From: CAZYSK01 sp964649415
GTDB lineage: Bacteria; Chloroflexota; Anaerolineae; B4-G1
NCBI GenBank assembly: GCA_964649415.1
Contig: CAZYSK010000007.1
Coordinates: 1-64,000, forward strand
DNA: 64,000 nt
Reading direction: 5' to 3'
Made by a program: the position numbers and the translations under genes. The notes beneath the pieces are model-generated. The model was not told the origin of the DNA, did no database searches, and saw only the letters and a program-made list of their open reading frames with translations. Below, in pieces: positions 48,422 to 57,385 of the stretch; within the stretch, counting starts at the first letter, position 1; each line of letters begins with the position of its first letter.

Positions 48422-48721
48422 CTATCCGATATCCTGGTCAAATAGATCCGTCAGATCACGCTCTCTGAGCATGCTGCGTCGCCAGCCCTCAATTCGGGGA
48501 ACGGCGTATGGAAGCAGCCGCAACACGTAGTATGGAGGGAGAATCGGTATACCTAGCAGCTCGCCGAACACAATCAATATGAAAACTCGCTCCAATTCTC
48601 CCCGGGACTTTCTGCATTCGCGCACCCATTCATAGACGCTCATCCCATACAGGATTTCGCCCGCCACGTGTGCAGCGTGATGCACCCTATCCCGAATGGA
48701 CTCCCACGCGATACGTCCCAC
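48422..48721 (-). CDS. Small protein associated with the ArsA-like ATPases, copy 2 (99 aa)
   Basis: GTG 48721 has GGAG 6-7 nt upstream and was chosen over the longer, poorly supported frame to 48988. The product shares with copy 1 the segment GEILYGM (copy 1 KQFLYGM), FILIVFGELLGIPILPPYY, LRLLPYAVPRI and MLRERDLTD. It therefore duplicates the small-protein partner just as the ATPase is duplicated. There are 53 bp between the two small genes. Confidence 0.65.
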   Translation of the reverse strand: MGRIAWESIRDRVHHAAHVAGEILYGMSVYEWVRECRKSRGELERVFILIVFGELLGIPILPPYYVLRLLPYAVPRIEGWRRSMLRERDLTDLFDQDIG

Positions 48722-48735
48722 TAGCCTCTCCAGTC

Positions 48736-48942
48736 TCAGAAGACGTTGCGAGGGATATCTGCTGTTCCAACAGCCAAACAACCTCCCAGCATCTCTGCGG
48801 GATAGGCAGCCCGTATCTCTTGGTGCACGGGCGTGCCTATACCTGCCACGCCAAATAGCCTTTCGCAATGTGAACAGTGCAATAAGTCCATAGGAACGTG
48901 AGCAAGCATTTCCAAGAGGATTGTTTGGGGAACTGCTAGCAT
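48736..48942 (-). CDS. Small CxxC protein, 68 aa
   Basis: ATG 48942 has AAGGA 5 nt upstream. The product contains HCSHCERLFGVAGIGTPVHQ, a possible knuckle-type metal site, and ends CLAVGTADIPRNVF. It lies 14 bp before the GTG of the 99-aa small protein, so it may head the ArsA-like operon. It is short and unrecognised; coding potential is suggested by the ribosome site and the CxxC motif only. Confidence 0.4.
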   Translation of the reverse strand: MLAVPQTILLEMLAHVPMDLLHCSHCERLFGVAGIGTPVHQEIRAAYPAEMLGGCLAVGTADIPRNVF

Positions 48943-48958
48943 CCTGTTCCTTATTCGG

Positions 48959-48990
48959 CGATGGGAGGGTCGGGGGTTGCCCTCCCATCG
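48959..48990 (-). terminator. Hairpin downstream of cstA
   Basis: CGATGGGAGGG and CCCTCCCATCG, a perfect 11-bp stem with 10-nt loop, between the cstA stop and the next minus-strand gene. There is no T-tract, but the position suits a terminator. Confidence 0.6.
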
Positions 48991-49022
48991 CGTAATCTGT
49001 TCACTCTCCTATGCTTGGGCGA

Positions 49023-50741
49023 TTACGTTGCTTCGACAGCCTCTTCCTCTCGTGGCTTTCTCAGTGCCTTCCAGCCATCGACGACGAGGAGCAGTCCCGC
49101 CACCATAAGCACGATGGCGATAACGCCCACGAGTATGGCGGCGATGGCAGCCTGGGTTGTCGCAGCAGCCGGAAGTTTGACGACGAAGTTGGTGTAGGCC
49201 AGATACAGCAGGGCAGCCATCGTAGTGACGATCATGAAGATCGAGGGGTAGAGTGCCCAGGTATGTTTCCTGCCTTCCGCCAGCGCCCACAGCGCGATCA
49301 GCAGCAGTGCCAGACCTGCCATCAACTGGTTGGCAGCGCCGAAGGCCGCCCAAATGGTCAGCCATGGGATAACCCAGACGAAGATCAACGTCAGTATCAG
49401 GGCCACGATGGTGCCCACATGGACGTTCTTCATCGCTGGCACTGCGTCGCCCACCAATTCGGAACTGGCCACCCGCATGAAGCGTACCACCAGTTGCATG
49501 ATGGTCAGGGCCATGATGGTCAAGAAGACAGATCCATAGGCCACGCCGAAGTCAGTGGGGATGCCGATGTAGCTCAGGAAGTTGGCCAGGCCCTTGGAAA
49601 ACACCGCCAAAGCCGCACCCGCACCACCTGCATCCTGGTACCCCTGGAAGCTCCCAAACGCTACAGTAGCGGTCAGGAAGGCGATGACGGCGAACGCCAT
49701 CTCCATGAACATAGCGCCACCGCCTACTGGCAGCGCATCGGTCTCTTTCTCTAGCTGGCGGGCCGTGCCTGACGAGGAGACCAGACTATGCCAGCCGGAG
49801 ATAGCGCCACAGGCGATGGTGACGAACAGCATAGGCCACAACGGGCCGCTGGCGGTTGTGAACTGGGTGAAGACAGGGAAGTCGCCCATCCCAGGTCGCC
49901 ACAGCAGCAGTCCGACGATGCCGCCCAGTACTCCCAGCGCGACGATCCAGAAGGAGACGTAGTTGATGGGCTGAGCGAAAGACCAGATCGGTAGCACTGA
50001 GCCCAGATAGCAGAAGGCAATCACCAGTAAGGTGCCGACGACCTGGGCTTGCGTGTTGCCCAAGAAGACAGTGGGGGGTTCGGGTAGCCCAAGAAGAGCC
50101 GAGAAGATGTTGGATATGAACGGCAATGTGCTGACCCAGATGCCCACGAAGGTGAGTACAACGGTAACAACGGTCGTGAGAACGATATCTTGCTTCCATT
50201 TGTAGGTCATCTGCCCGGCTAGAACGCCCATCAGAACCACGGCGATCATGCCGAAGGGGACCTTGGGATTGGTCATGAGCACTTTCCCCACGGCGTTGCC
50301 GAAGGCGCCCATGATCAGGAGCAGATAGAAATAGATGAAGATCATGAGGATGTTGCGCGCGCGGGGCGAGATGAGTCTGTAGCTCAGCGCACCCATCGTT
50401 TCCCCCTCGCGGCGCACGCCCATGATCATAGCGCCATAGTCCTGAACCCAGCCGATGAAGAAGGTGCCCAGGATGACCCAGATCAGCGCCGGCAGCCAAC
50501 CCCACTGCACGGCGATGATGGGGCCGGTGATGGGGCCTAGCGCAGCGATTGACTTGAACTGGTAGCCGAAGAGGACGTTGCGGCTGGCCGGTGTGAAGTC
50601 CACCCCGTCCATGTATAGCTTGGCAGGGGTTGCCTTCTTCGGGTCTGGCTGGACGATCTTGCGGTCAATGCCCCGGGCATACCAGAAGTAGCCCACGCCG
50701 ATGCCTAGTGCTCCCAAGAGAAGTACAATAATCGAGTTCAT
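49023..50741 (-). CDS. cstA: Carbon starvation protein A (peptide/pyruvate transporter family)
   Basis: 572 residues with about 14-16 hydrophobic spans. Characteristic CstA motifs: DGVDFTPASRNVLFGYQFK, SIAALGPITGPIIAVQWGWLP, WVQDYGAMIMGVRREGETMG and CGAISGWHSLVSSSGTARQLEKE. CstA-family carriers import peptides or pyruvate during carbon limitation. It is shorter than the 700-residue E. coli protein, like many CstA proteins outside enterics. An AGGAGGG ribosome site precedes the ATG. No CRP-like site is recognised. Confidence 0.92.
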   Translation of the reverse strand: MNSIIVLLLGALGIGVGYFWYARGIDRKIVQPDPKKATPAKLYMDGVDFTPASRNVLFGYQFKSIAALGPITGPIIAVQWGWLPALIWVILGTFFIGWVQDYGAMIMGVRREGETMGALSYRLISPRARNILMIFIYFYLLLIMGAFGNAVGKVLMTNPKVPFGMIAVVLMGVLAGQMTYKWKQDIVLTTVVTVVLTFVGIWVSTLPFISNIFSALLGLPEPPTVFLGNTQAQVVGTLLVIAFCYLGSVLPIWSFAQPINYVSFWIVALGVLGGIVGLLLWRPGMGDFPVFTQFTTASGPLWPMLFVTIACGAISGWHSLVSSSGTARQLEKETDALPVGGGAMFMEMAFAVIAFLTATVAFGSFQGYQDAGGAGAALAVFSKGLANFLSYIGIPTDFGVAYGSVFLTIMALTIMQLVVRFMRVASSELVGDAVPAMKNVHVGTIVALILTLIFVWVIPWLTIWAAFGAANQLMAGLALLLIALWALAEGRKHTWALYPSIFMIVTTMAALLYLAYTNFVVKLPAAATTQAAIAAILVGVIAIVLMVAGLLLVVDGWKALRKPREEEAVEAT

Positions 50742-50920
50742 CGTTATCTTACCCTCCTAAGTTACAGCCTGTGAAGGTCATTGATAAAAAAACGATATGG
50801 TCGGGATGCCATTTGAACCTCTTCCAATACTGTCTGCCTTAAGCTACCCTAGACCTCCTTTCTCCCCCATGCTGAGACCTGGTCAGTCTGGACCAATGGT
50901 CTCTATTCAAGACAGATATG

Positions 50921-51562
50921 TCACCCGCTGTTAACGTGCGTCGCTCCCCCTATCGTGGCCTGAAGGTCTGCCAGGAAGACCTCACTGGGCGTGACTACCA
51001 GGCCACCCATCTTCATCTGCAACTGGATGTGTGGGTCGGTCTTTTGCCACGTGAAGTGCTGCAGATGTTTACCGTAGCTCTGAAACCAGGGCATCAGTGC
51101 CGTCACCTGACGTTCAGTGCCGCGACCCTGAACTGCTACGGAAAGCCCGTGCGGTCCTTTCTGTCGCCTCCAGTATTCCTCTTGGGGATGCGTTCTCCCG
51201 GAGGCAGAACGCACGACAATCGCGCCCCGATGAGGCGAGCGCAGTGTTGCACGTATTATAAGCCTGTCTTGTCTTCCACGCAAGCGATCAAACAACCACA
51301 GCAGCGGGACCTCGCGGTTTTCGAGCAGCAGCGTGATCTCCAGTCGTCGGAAAGGGGGATTTGCGTGGACGACGTTGACGCGTGCACCGGAGGCCGGCGA
51401 TCCGAGCCAGCCGGCCTCCCGTTCCTCTCCCAACACGTCCAGTCCGCTCTCTAGCCAGCGAAAGAGGCGCTGTCCACGGCGGCGGTTGATCAGATGGCCT
51501 ACGCCATACCACAGTGCCAGAAGCGTGCACAGTCCAGTGATCGCAATGATTTCTGGTCTCAT
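50921..51562 (-). CDS. Hypothetical membrane-anchored protein, 213 aa
   Basis: From ATG 51562 (MRPEIIAITGLCTLLALWYGV): a single N-terminal span, then INRRRGQRLFRWLESGL and a soluble, beta-rich domain with PPFRRLEITLLLENRE, LIIRATLRSPHRG and KTDPHIQLQMKMG. Cytoplasmic orientation is likely from the positive residues after the span. No enzyme motif and no recognised family. It lies between cstA and the redoxin gene on the same strand. Confidence 0.65.
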   Translation of the reverse strand: MRPEIIAITGLCTLLALWYGVGHLINRRRGQRLFRWLESGLDVLGEEREAGWLGSPASGARVNVVHANPPFRRLEITLLLENREVPLLWLFDRLRGRQDRLIIRATLRSPHRGAIVVRSASGRTHPQEEYWRRQKGPHGLSVAVQGRGTERQVTALMPWFQSYGKHLQHFTWQKTDPHIQLQMKMGGLVVTPSEVFLADLQATIGGATHVNSG

Positions 51563-51684
51563 GTCGATTGCCTCTTTGATGCCCACACTGTTGAAACACG
51601 CGAAACTGCGGCAAGATACGTCCCCCGGCGGGGGCCGGTACCCGCCAGGCTCGACTAGTTAGCTCTCCCGGCTGTGCAGGCTTG

Positions 51685-52857
51685 TTACAGGCCCTCCAAT
51701 TGTTGCAGGATCGTGTGCAAGTCCGGCTGGTCGCTTGGATCCAGACCAATGTAGCCCCAGGCGACGCGCCCGTCCGTCTCGATAATGAACGCGGCCGGAG
51801 CGGCGATGCCGTCGCCGAACAGGTTATACACGCCGTAGGACTGGGCCACGCGATGCGTGGGATCGGACAGCACGGGGAATGCGGCGTTCGCGCCCTGTCG
51901 CCATCCCTCGACGGCTGCCTCGGATGCAACCGCCACCGCGATCACCTCCACGCCGGTTTCCTGGAAGTCCCGGTACTCTAGTTGCAACTCCACGAGTTGC
52001 CGGGCGGGTCCTCAGCCATGCCGGTGAAAAAAGACCAGCACCACCGGCCCTTTGGCCAACTGCTCCGCCAGTGTGAATGAATCTCCACTGGCGCGCTCGA
52101 GCGCGAAATCGGGGGCGACTTCAGGAATAGTGCGTTCCGGGGTGGGAAGGGGCGACTGTGCGGCCTGCGTGGGGCAGGCCGCGGAGGCAGGTGCCCGGGT
52201 AGGGGTGGGCAGAACGGATTCGGTCGCCAGTGGCGAATGCCTGATGGGGACGTACGGCACGCTGGCGTTCGCCGCTGCCCGGTCGATCGCAATCTCGGTG
52301 CTGGCGCGCTGTTCCTCTAGCCAGGCCGTCGCATCGTATCCCCGGCGTTCCAATTCCGCCAGCCCGGCCTGCACCATCAGTGAGCGAGAGACCTCCCGCT
52401 CGAAAGCCTCACGCGTGAGTCCTACCTGCTCCAGCACGGCTGTCACGGCAGCATCGTCCACTCCCCACGTCTGCACCAGCGCGGCGATCTGTTCCTCGAC
52501 CTGTGCTGGCGTGGGCGTCTGCTCCGGCGGTATCTCGTGCAGCACCAACTCCGCGTTAATCAGCCGATCCAACGTCTCTGATGGGGCAGGGGCTGGTTGC
52601 CCGGCCAGCCCGCTCAGCACCTGGTCGAGCAAGAGAGCCTCTTGCCAGAGGGTGTGCGTGATGTGGCGTGTGTCCTGGCCAAAGACAATGCTGGCTACCG
52701 CCGGGTCGTCGCGGGTAGGGGATAGCGCCGGCGTGATCATCGGGGCAGGCTCGCCCGGGCCACGCCCTAGCAGTGCCAGTAGTAGGCCCAATCCAAACAC
52801 GGTCGCGATACCGATGCCCAAGATGGCCCATACGCGGCCTGAGAAAACACTCTTCAT
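51685..52857 (-). CDS. Membrane-anchored SurA-like/peroxiredoxin fusion, probable selenoprotein (UGA = Sec at residue 282)
   Basis: Read through TGA at 52014-52012, the frame gives 390 residues. An N-terminal anchor (VWAILGIGIATVFGLGLLLAL) leads to a SurA_N-like helical region (about 70-190; LDRLINAELVLHEI, AFEREVSRSLMVQAGL), a Pro/Thr-rich linker and a redoxin domain from about 255. That domain reads APDFALERASGDSFTL, PVVLVFFHRHG, [U], GPARQLVELQ, FPVLSDPTHRVAQSYGVYN. The UGA falls where peroxiredoxin-like proteins carry the peroxidatic Cys, and the second Cys of CxxC is Ala. The frame is unbroken on both sides and a SECIS-like hairpin follows. The alternative is a nonsense mutation. No sel genes are in the window. 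Confidence 0.75.
51984..52014 (-). promoter_or_regulatory. UGA codon and bacterial SECIS-like hairpin
   Basis: On the minus strand: TGA, 11 nt, then GCAACTC, loop GTG, GAGTTGC (7-bp perfect stem). The loop begins 18 nt after the UGA and starts with G, in line with the described bacterial SECIS rules (loop about 16-37 nt after UGA, G among the first two loop bases). Confidence 0.65.
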
Positions 52858-53111
52858 ACGTTGCCTTTGCGTGAGAGGTGCTGAAGCACGTACCGGCTGA
52901 AGCCTATCACTTCTTGGCCGACTTGTCAACTGGGTTTGTGCAGCCGAACAGAGACAGGGGGGCAAGGCGCGGGCCAGTTGCCGCTGGCTGTCCCAGTTGC
53001 GCGATATTCACGACGGGGTTAGAATGGGCGGAAGCTCGAATCCGAGCAATCTCTGATGATATCCTGTGTTTGCTTCGAATGCATGCACGGACTGACGTGG
53101 AAGAATGACCC

Positions 53112-54632
53112 ATGACGACACATGACGACAGGTTAATCCCCGTATCGGCGTGTATCGCTGTAGGAGCGGTGTTGGGCGTCCTGTTGGCCGTTGGCAGCCA
53201 GGCCCCTGGCCTCGGGCTGGCGCCGCGTGGAAACGGGCATCCGACTTTGACGACGACACGCCTCGGTCTCGCTTCGCCCACACCCACTCTGGCCTCTCCC
53301 ACGTCGACATCGACCCTGACCCAGACTCCGGGAGCGAGGGCTCTCCGCACGCCGAGGTCTACCGCTACCTCCCATTCCACTCGAACGCCTGTGCCTTCGG
53401 AGACGCCGACCCCGACTCTCACTCCCACCCGGTTCAGGATGAACAGCCCGGAGTTGATCGGCGTGACGCCCACTGTGTCCGATACGACCGCCGTGCCAAC
53501 GCACGTGCCGCCGGTGGATGTATTGCCGGAGGCGATCAACATCGTCGTGCTGGGCAGCGATCGTCGCCCGGGTTGGGAAGACTGGCACACCGATGTGGTT
53601 CAGGTCGTGTCCCTCCAGCCGTTGGTGCCGTCGGTGACCGTGCTGTCCATCCCCCGCGATCTATACGTCTACATCCCCGGTTTTTGGATGAGTCGCATCA
53701 ACTTCGCCGATATGTACGGCGAGATGTACCGCTACGAGGGCGGAGGACCTGCGCTGGTCCAGCAGACGCTGCTGTATAACCTGGGTATCCCGGTGGATCA
53801 CTACGTGCGCACAGACTTCGATGGCTTCATCGGCATCGTGGATGCGCTGGGTGGCGTCGATATCCCGGTGCATTGCCGCCTGGAGGATCACTGGCCCTAT
53901 CCCGACGAGAACGGTGAGTATCCCATTAAGGTGTTGGAGCCGGGTGTCCATCGTATGGACGGCGAGACGGCGCTCTGGTACGCTCGCTCGCGGAAGACGT
54001 CGAGCGTCTTCGCCCGCGAGCGCCGCCAGCAGCAGGTGCTGCAGGCGATCTGGCGCAAGTCTCGCAGCGTCGATCTCCTGGGCAACTTCCCCCAGTTGTG
54101 GGATCAATTCCGGGGCATGGTTGTCACGGATATGGAGTTTGGCGACGTGGCGATGTTGGCAGGCGTGGCCCTCCGGCTCGATGAGCAGAACGTGCGTTTC
54201 CGCAATATCGGTTATCAGCAGGTCACGCCCTGGACGACGCCGAAGGGAGGTTCGGTGTTTCTGCCCAACTGGGAGGAGATCGAGCCGGTGGTGGTTGAGG
54301 CGCTGGGCCCGGTACCGGAGGGGCGCTTGTGGCGCACGTTGCAGACGGTGGAGGTCTGGAACGGGACGGGACGCCCGGATTGGGATCAACTCGCGGCCGA
54401 CCGGCTGTTTCGGGAGGGCTTCGTCGCGACCATCGGTCAGCCTGACCGGCGGGGCTACGCGCAGACACAGTTGATTGACTTCACGTCCACGAGCAAGGGG
54501 GGCGCAGCGCCCTACCTGCGGTGGATGTTTCAGGTCGCGCCAGAAAACGTGATCTCCGCGCCTGATGGCGGCGGAGGGGCCTCGTATCGTCTCATCATCG
54601 GGGCCGACTATCAGACGTGCCGCATGCCGTAG
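53112..54632 (+). CDS. LytR-CpsA-Psr (LCP) family protein
   Basis: 506 residues. An N-terminal membrane segment (VSACIAVGAVLGVLLAVGS) is followed by a long Thr/Pro/Ser-rich linker (about 40-135). The LCP domain has NIVVLGSDRRPGWEDWHTDVV, VLSIPRDLYVYIPGF, FDGFIGIVDALGGVDI, GETALWYARSRKTSSVFARERRQQQVLQAI. The C-terminus has a LytR_C-like domain (VEVWNGTGRPDWDQLAADRL). LCP enzymes transfer lipid-linked polymers to the cell wall or S-layer glycans outside the membrane. The Asp and Arg residues of the pyrophosphate site are present. Confidence 0.9.
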   Translation: MTTHDDRLIPVSACIAVGAVLGVLLAVGSQAPGLGLAPRGNGHPTLTTTRLGLASPTPTLASPTSTSTLTQTPGARALRTPRSTATSHSTRTPVPSETPTPTLTPTRFRMNSPELIGVTPTVSDTTAVPTHVPPVDVLPEAINIVVLGSDRRPGWEDWHTDVVQVVSLQPLVPSVTVLSIPRDLYVYIPGFWMSRINFADMYGEMYRYEGGGPALVQQTLLYNLGIPVDHYVRTDFDGFIGIVDALGGVDIPVHCRLEDHWPYPDENGEYPIKVLEPGVHRMDGETALWYARSRKTSSVFARERRQQQVLQAIWRKSRSVDLLGNFPQLWDQFRGMVVTDMEFGDVAMLAGVALRLDEQNVRFRNIGYQQVTPWTTPKGGSVFLPNWEEIEPVVVEALGPVPEGRLWRTLQTVEVWNGTGRPDWDQLAADRLFREGFVATIGQPDRRGYAQTQLIDFTSTSKGGAAPYLRWMFQVAPENVISAPDGGGGASYRLIIGADYQTCRMP

Positions 54633-54791
54633 GAGGGACGGGGGGGGCAGCGGCCAAGTCCCAAGTCCCAAACTCCAAGAGGTGAGGACAGGGGGAGAGG
54701 GGGCTAGAGGTTACGGACCACGCAACACACAGCGCGTAGCGCGAGATGCGTTTCACATCTGGCGGCGTGCTTACCGAATCAGGAGGATGCA

Positions 54792-55889
54792 ATGCACAAG
54801 GATCGACTTCGCAGTTTGCTTGAGCGGGTTGGCTCGAGCGGGTTTGACGCCCTGGCGTTCGTGCCCGGCCCCAACTTGTTCTATCTCACCGGGCTCTCGT
54901 TCCATCTGAGCGAGCGTCCGATTGTCGCGCTCTTTCCCGCAGGCGGGCCGTCTGCCATTGTCCTGCCCGCCTTCGAGGCGGTCAAGGTTGAGCAGGCGCG
55001 CATCGAGCTGGAGGTGTTTCCATATACCGACGAGGAGGGATACGTCCCGGCCTTTCAGACTGCCTGCGCTACGCTGGGTTTGGCCGGGCGCACCATCGGA
55101 GTCGAGGCGCTGGCGATGCGGCTGCTGGAGGCACGGCTGTTGGGGCGCTGCGCGCCCGGGAGCAGGCTCAGCGCGGTCGAAGACGTGGTGGCCGAATTGC
55201 GCATGCGCAAGGACGGGCACGAGCTGGCGCAGATGCGGCGCGCCATCGATGTCACTGAGGTGGGGCTGCGTGCCACGATGCAGCAGGTGCGCGTGGGGAT
55301 GACAGAGAGAGAGCTCGCCGCGCTGGTCAAGATCGAGATGCTCCGGGCTGGTGCGGAGGGGATGGCCTTCGCGCCCATCGTCGTGGCTGGCCCCAACGGC
55401 GCGTCTCCCCACGCGACCCCAAGTGACCGCCCCGTCCAATCGGGCGAGACTGTCACGGTGGATTGTGGCGCGGTCGTGGGTGGCTATGCCGCCGACATCA
55501 CGCGCACGTTCGCCATCGGCGCGCTGGAGCCGGAACTGGCCCGCGTCTATGAGATCGTGCGACAGGCCAACGAGGCTGGTCGGGCGGCGGTGGGACCGGG
55601 TGTGCCTGCGGAGAGGGTCGACCGGGCCGCGCGGGCGGTGATCGAGCGGGCCGGGTACGGCGAGTATTTCATCCACCGCACGGGCCACGGGCTGGGGCTG
55701 GAGACGCACGAACCGCCATACATCGTCGCGGGCAACGAGCGCTCCCTGGAGCCGGGGATGACGTTCACCGTCGAGCCGGGCGTCTATCTGCCGGGGCGGG
55801 GTGGGGTGCGCATCGAGGACGACGTTCTCGTGACCGCCGGCGGCGGAGAAACCCTGACGACGTTGGCGCGCGACTTGATTCTGCTCTGA
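54792..55889 (+). CDS. Xaa-Pro aminopeptidase/dipeptidase (M24 family)
   Basis: 365 residues. A creatinase-like N-terminal domain is followed by the pita-bread domain with all five metal ligands: VDCGAVVGGYAADITR (two Asp), IHRTGHGLGLETHE (His), FTVEPGVY (Glu), VRIEDDVLV (Glu). It removes N-terminal residues before proline or splits Xaa-Pro dipeptides in the cytoplasm. The ATG has AGGAGG nearby. The next gene starts 1 bp after its stop, so the two are cotranscribed. Confidence 0.92.
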   Translation: MHKDRLRSLLERVGSSGFDALAFVPGPNLFYLTGLSFHLSERPIVALFPAGGPSAIVLPAFEAVKVEQARIELEVFPYTDEEGYVPAFQTACATLGLAGRTIGVEALAMRLLEARLLGRCAPGSRLSAVEDVVAELRMRKDGHELAQMRRAIDVTEVGLRATMQQVRVGMTERELAALVKIEMLRAGAEGMAFAPIVVAGPNGASPHATPSDRPVQSGETVTVDCGAVVGGYAADITRTFAIGALEPELARVYEIVRQANEAGRAAVGPGVPAERVDRAARAVIERAGYGEYFIHRTGHGLGLETHEPPYIVAGNERSLEPGMTFTVEPGVYLPGRGGVRIEDDVLVTAGGGETLTTLARDLILL

Positions 55890-55890
55890 A

Positions 55891-57351
55891 GTGGGCAACG
55901 GCGTGGACAGGGCAGACCCGCATCGTCCTCAATACCACTTCCTTCCACCGGCCAACTGGATGAACGACCCCAATGGGCTGATCCAATGGGACGGACAATA
56001 CCATCTGTTCTATCAGTACAACCCCAACGGTCCGAGCTGGGGAACGATCCATTGGGGCCACGCGGTCAGCGGAGACCTGGTGCACTGGACCGACTTGCCA
56101 CTCGCGCTGTCGCCGACGCCGGGCGGCCCGGATGCGGATGGCTGCTGGTCGGGCTGTGCCGTAGACGAGGGCGGCGTGCCGACGCTCATATACACGGGGG
56201 TCTACCCGGAGCGGCCCTGCTTGGCGACCAGTGCCGACGATCTGCGCACGTGGCAGAAGCACGCAGGCAATCCCGTGATCGCCTCTCCACCGGAAGGTCT
56301 GGACGTAGTCGGCTTTCGGGATCACAGCGTGTGGCGAGAAGGGCGCACGTGGTACCAGGTCATCGGTTCCGGCATCAGGAACGTCGGGGGCGCAATTCTG
56401 CTGTACCGATCACCCGACCTGATCCACTGGGAGTACGTCCGGCCGATTCTCGTTGGCGACAGTAGCAGGACTGAGTCCCTTCCTACCGGCACGATGTGGG
56501 AGTGTCCGGACTTCTTTCCCCTGGGCGACCGCCACGTCCTGCTCGTCTCCGTTTACGAGGACAGGCCGCTATACACGGCCTACTTCATCGGTACGTATGC
56601 GGGCCACAGATTCACGCCAGAAACCCTGGGGAAACTGGACTGTGGCGATATTCATCTGTATGCGCCACAGACGATGCTTGATGACCGGGGCCGGCGGATC
56701 ATGTTTGGGTGGATTCAGGAAGGGCGTGCGGAGGAGGCACAGCAGGCCGCCGGCTGGAGCGGCGTGATGTCTTTGCCCCGCGTTCTGTGTGCGCGCCCCG
56801 ATGGGCTACTGGGCATCGAACCTGCGCCGGAATTGGAGTCGCTGCGCGGCCGGCAACGCCGGTACACAGAAGTCGCCCTCGCGCCATCGGGTTCAGGTGT
56901 CCTGGAGGACGTGCGGGGTGATTGCCTCGAGATCGCGGCTGAGTTCGAGCCGGGGGAGGCTGCACCAGCAGGTGGCGCGAAGCAGTTCGGCCTGAAGCTG
57001 CGCTGTTCGCCGGACGGGTCGGAACAGACCTCGGTGCTATATGATCGCAGCGCCGGGCGACTGGTCTTCGACCGGGAGCGATCCAGTCTCAGCCCCGACG
57101 CTCAGCGTCACGCGCAGGAGGGAGCGCTCAACCTGGCGGCAGGCGAAGGGCTGAGGCTACACGTGTTCCTGGATCGCTCCGTGGTCGAGGTCTACGCCAA
57201 TGGTCGGCTGTGTCTCACGAGCCGGATCTATCCGTCACGGACGGACAGCCTCGGCATGGACCTGTTCGCCCGCGGCGGCCGTGCCTGGCTCAAATCGCTG
57301 GACGTCTGGGAGATGGATTCGATCTGGGCGGGCCGCTCCAGGTCGCCTTGA
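55891..57351 (+). CDS. GH32 beta-fructofuranosidase (sucrase/levanase type)
   Basis: 486 residues, GTG start. The catalytic nucleophile is in NWMNDPNGLIQWDGQYHLFYQYNP, the FRD block is VGFRDHSVWRE, and the acid/base is in MWECPDFFPLGD. The C-terminal beta-sandwich has VFLDRSVVEVYANGRLCLTSRIYP. It hydrolyses terminal beta-fructosides such as sucrose. No signal peptide is seen, so it is probably cytoplasmic. It follows the Xaa-Pro peptidase by 1 bp, with no sugar transporter alongside. Confidence 0.93.
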   Translation: MGNGVDRADPHRPQYHFLPPANWMNDPNGLIQWDGQYHLFYQYNPNGPSWGTIHWGHAVSGDLVHWTDLPLALSPTPGGPDADGCWSGCAVDEGGVPTLIYTGVYPERPCLATSADDLRTWQKHAGNPVIASPPEGLDVVGFRDHSVWREGRTWYQVIGSGIRNVGGAILLYRSPDLIHWEYVRPILVGDSSRTESLPTGTMWECPDFFPLGDRHVLLVSVYEDRPLYTAYFIGTYAGHRFTPETLGKLDCGDIHLYAPQTMLDDRGRRIMFGWIQEGRAEEAQQAAGWSGVMSLPRVLCARPDGLLGIEPAPELESLRGRQRRYTEVALAPSGSGVLEDVRGDCLEIAAEFEPGEAAPAGGAKQFGLKLRCSPDGSEQTSVLYDRSAGRLVFDRERSSLSPDAQRHAQEGALNLAAGEGLRLHVFLDRSVVEVYANGRLCLTSRIYPSRTDSLGMDLFARGGRAWLKSLDVWEMDSIWAGRSRSP

Positions 57352-57385
57352 TGCTCGATCTGCCGATCAGGCCTGACCAATTCGG

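Noticed and set aside
51685..51993. Separate 102-aa redoxin gene downstream of a 281-residue SurA-like protein
   Set aside because: The 102-aa frame starts at a GTG inside the redoxin fold, lacks the first strand and active site, has no ribosome site, and is in the same frame as the upstream protein; readthrough at UGA explains both.
53150..53170. TGTAGGAGCGGTGTTGG as a further copy of the SMC insert repeat
   Set aside because: Only about 9 bp match and it lies in ordinary coding sequence of the LCP gene; chance similarity.
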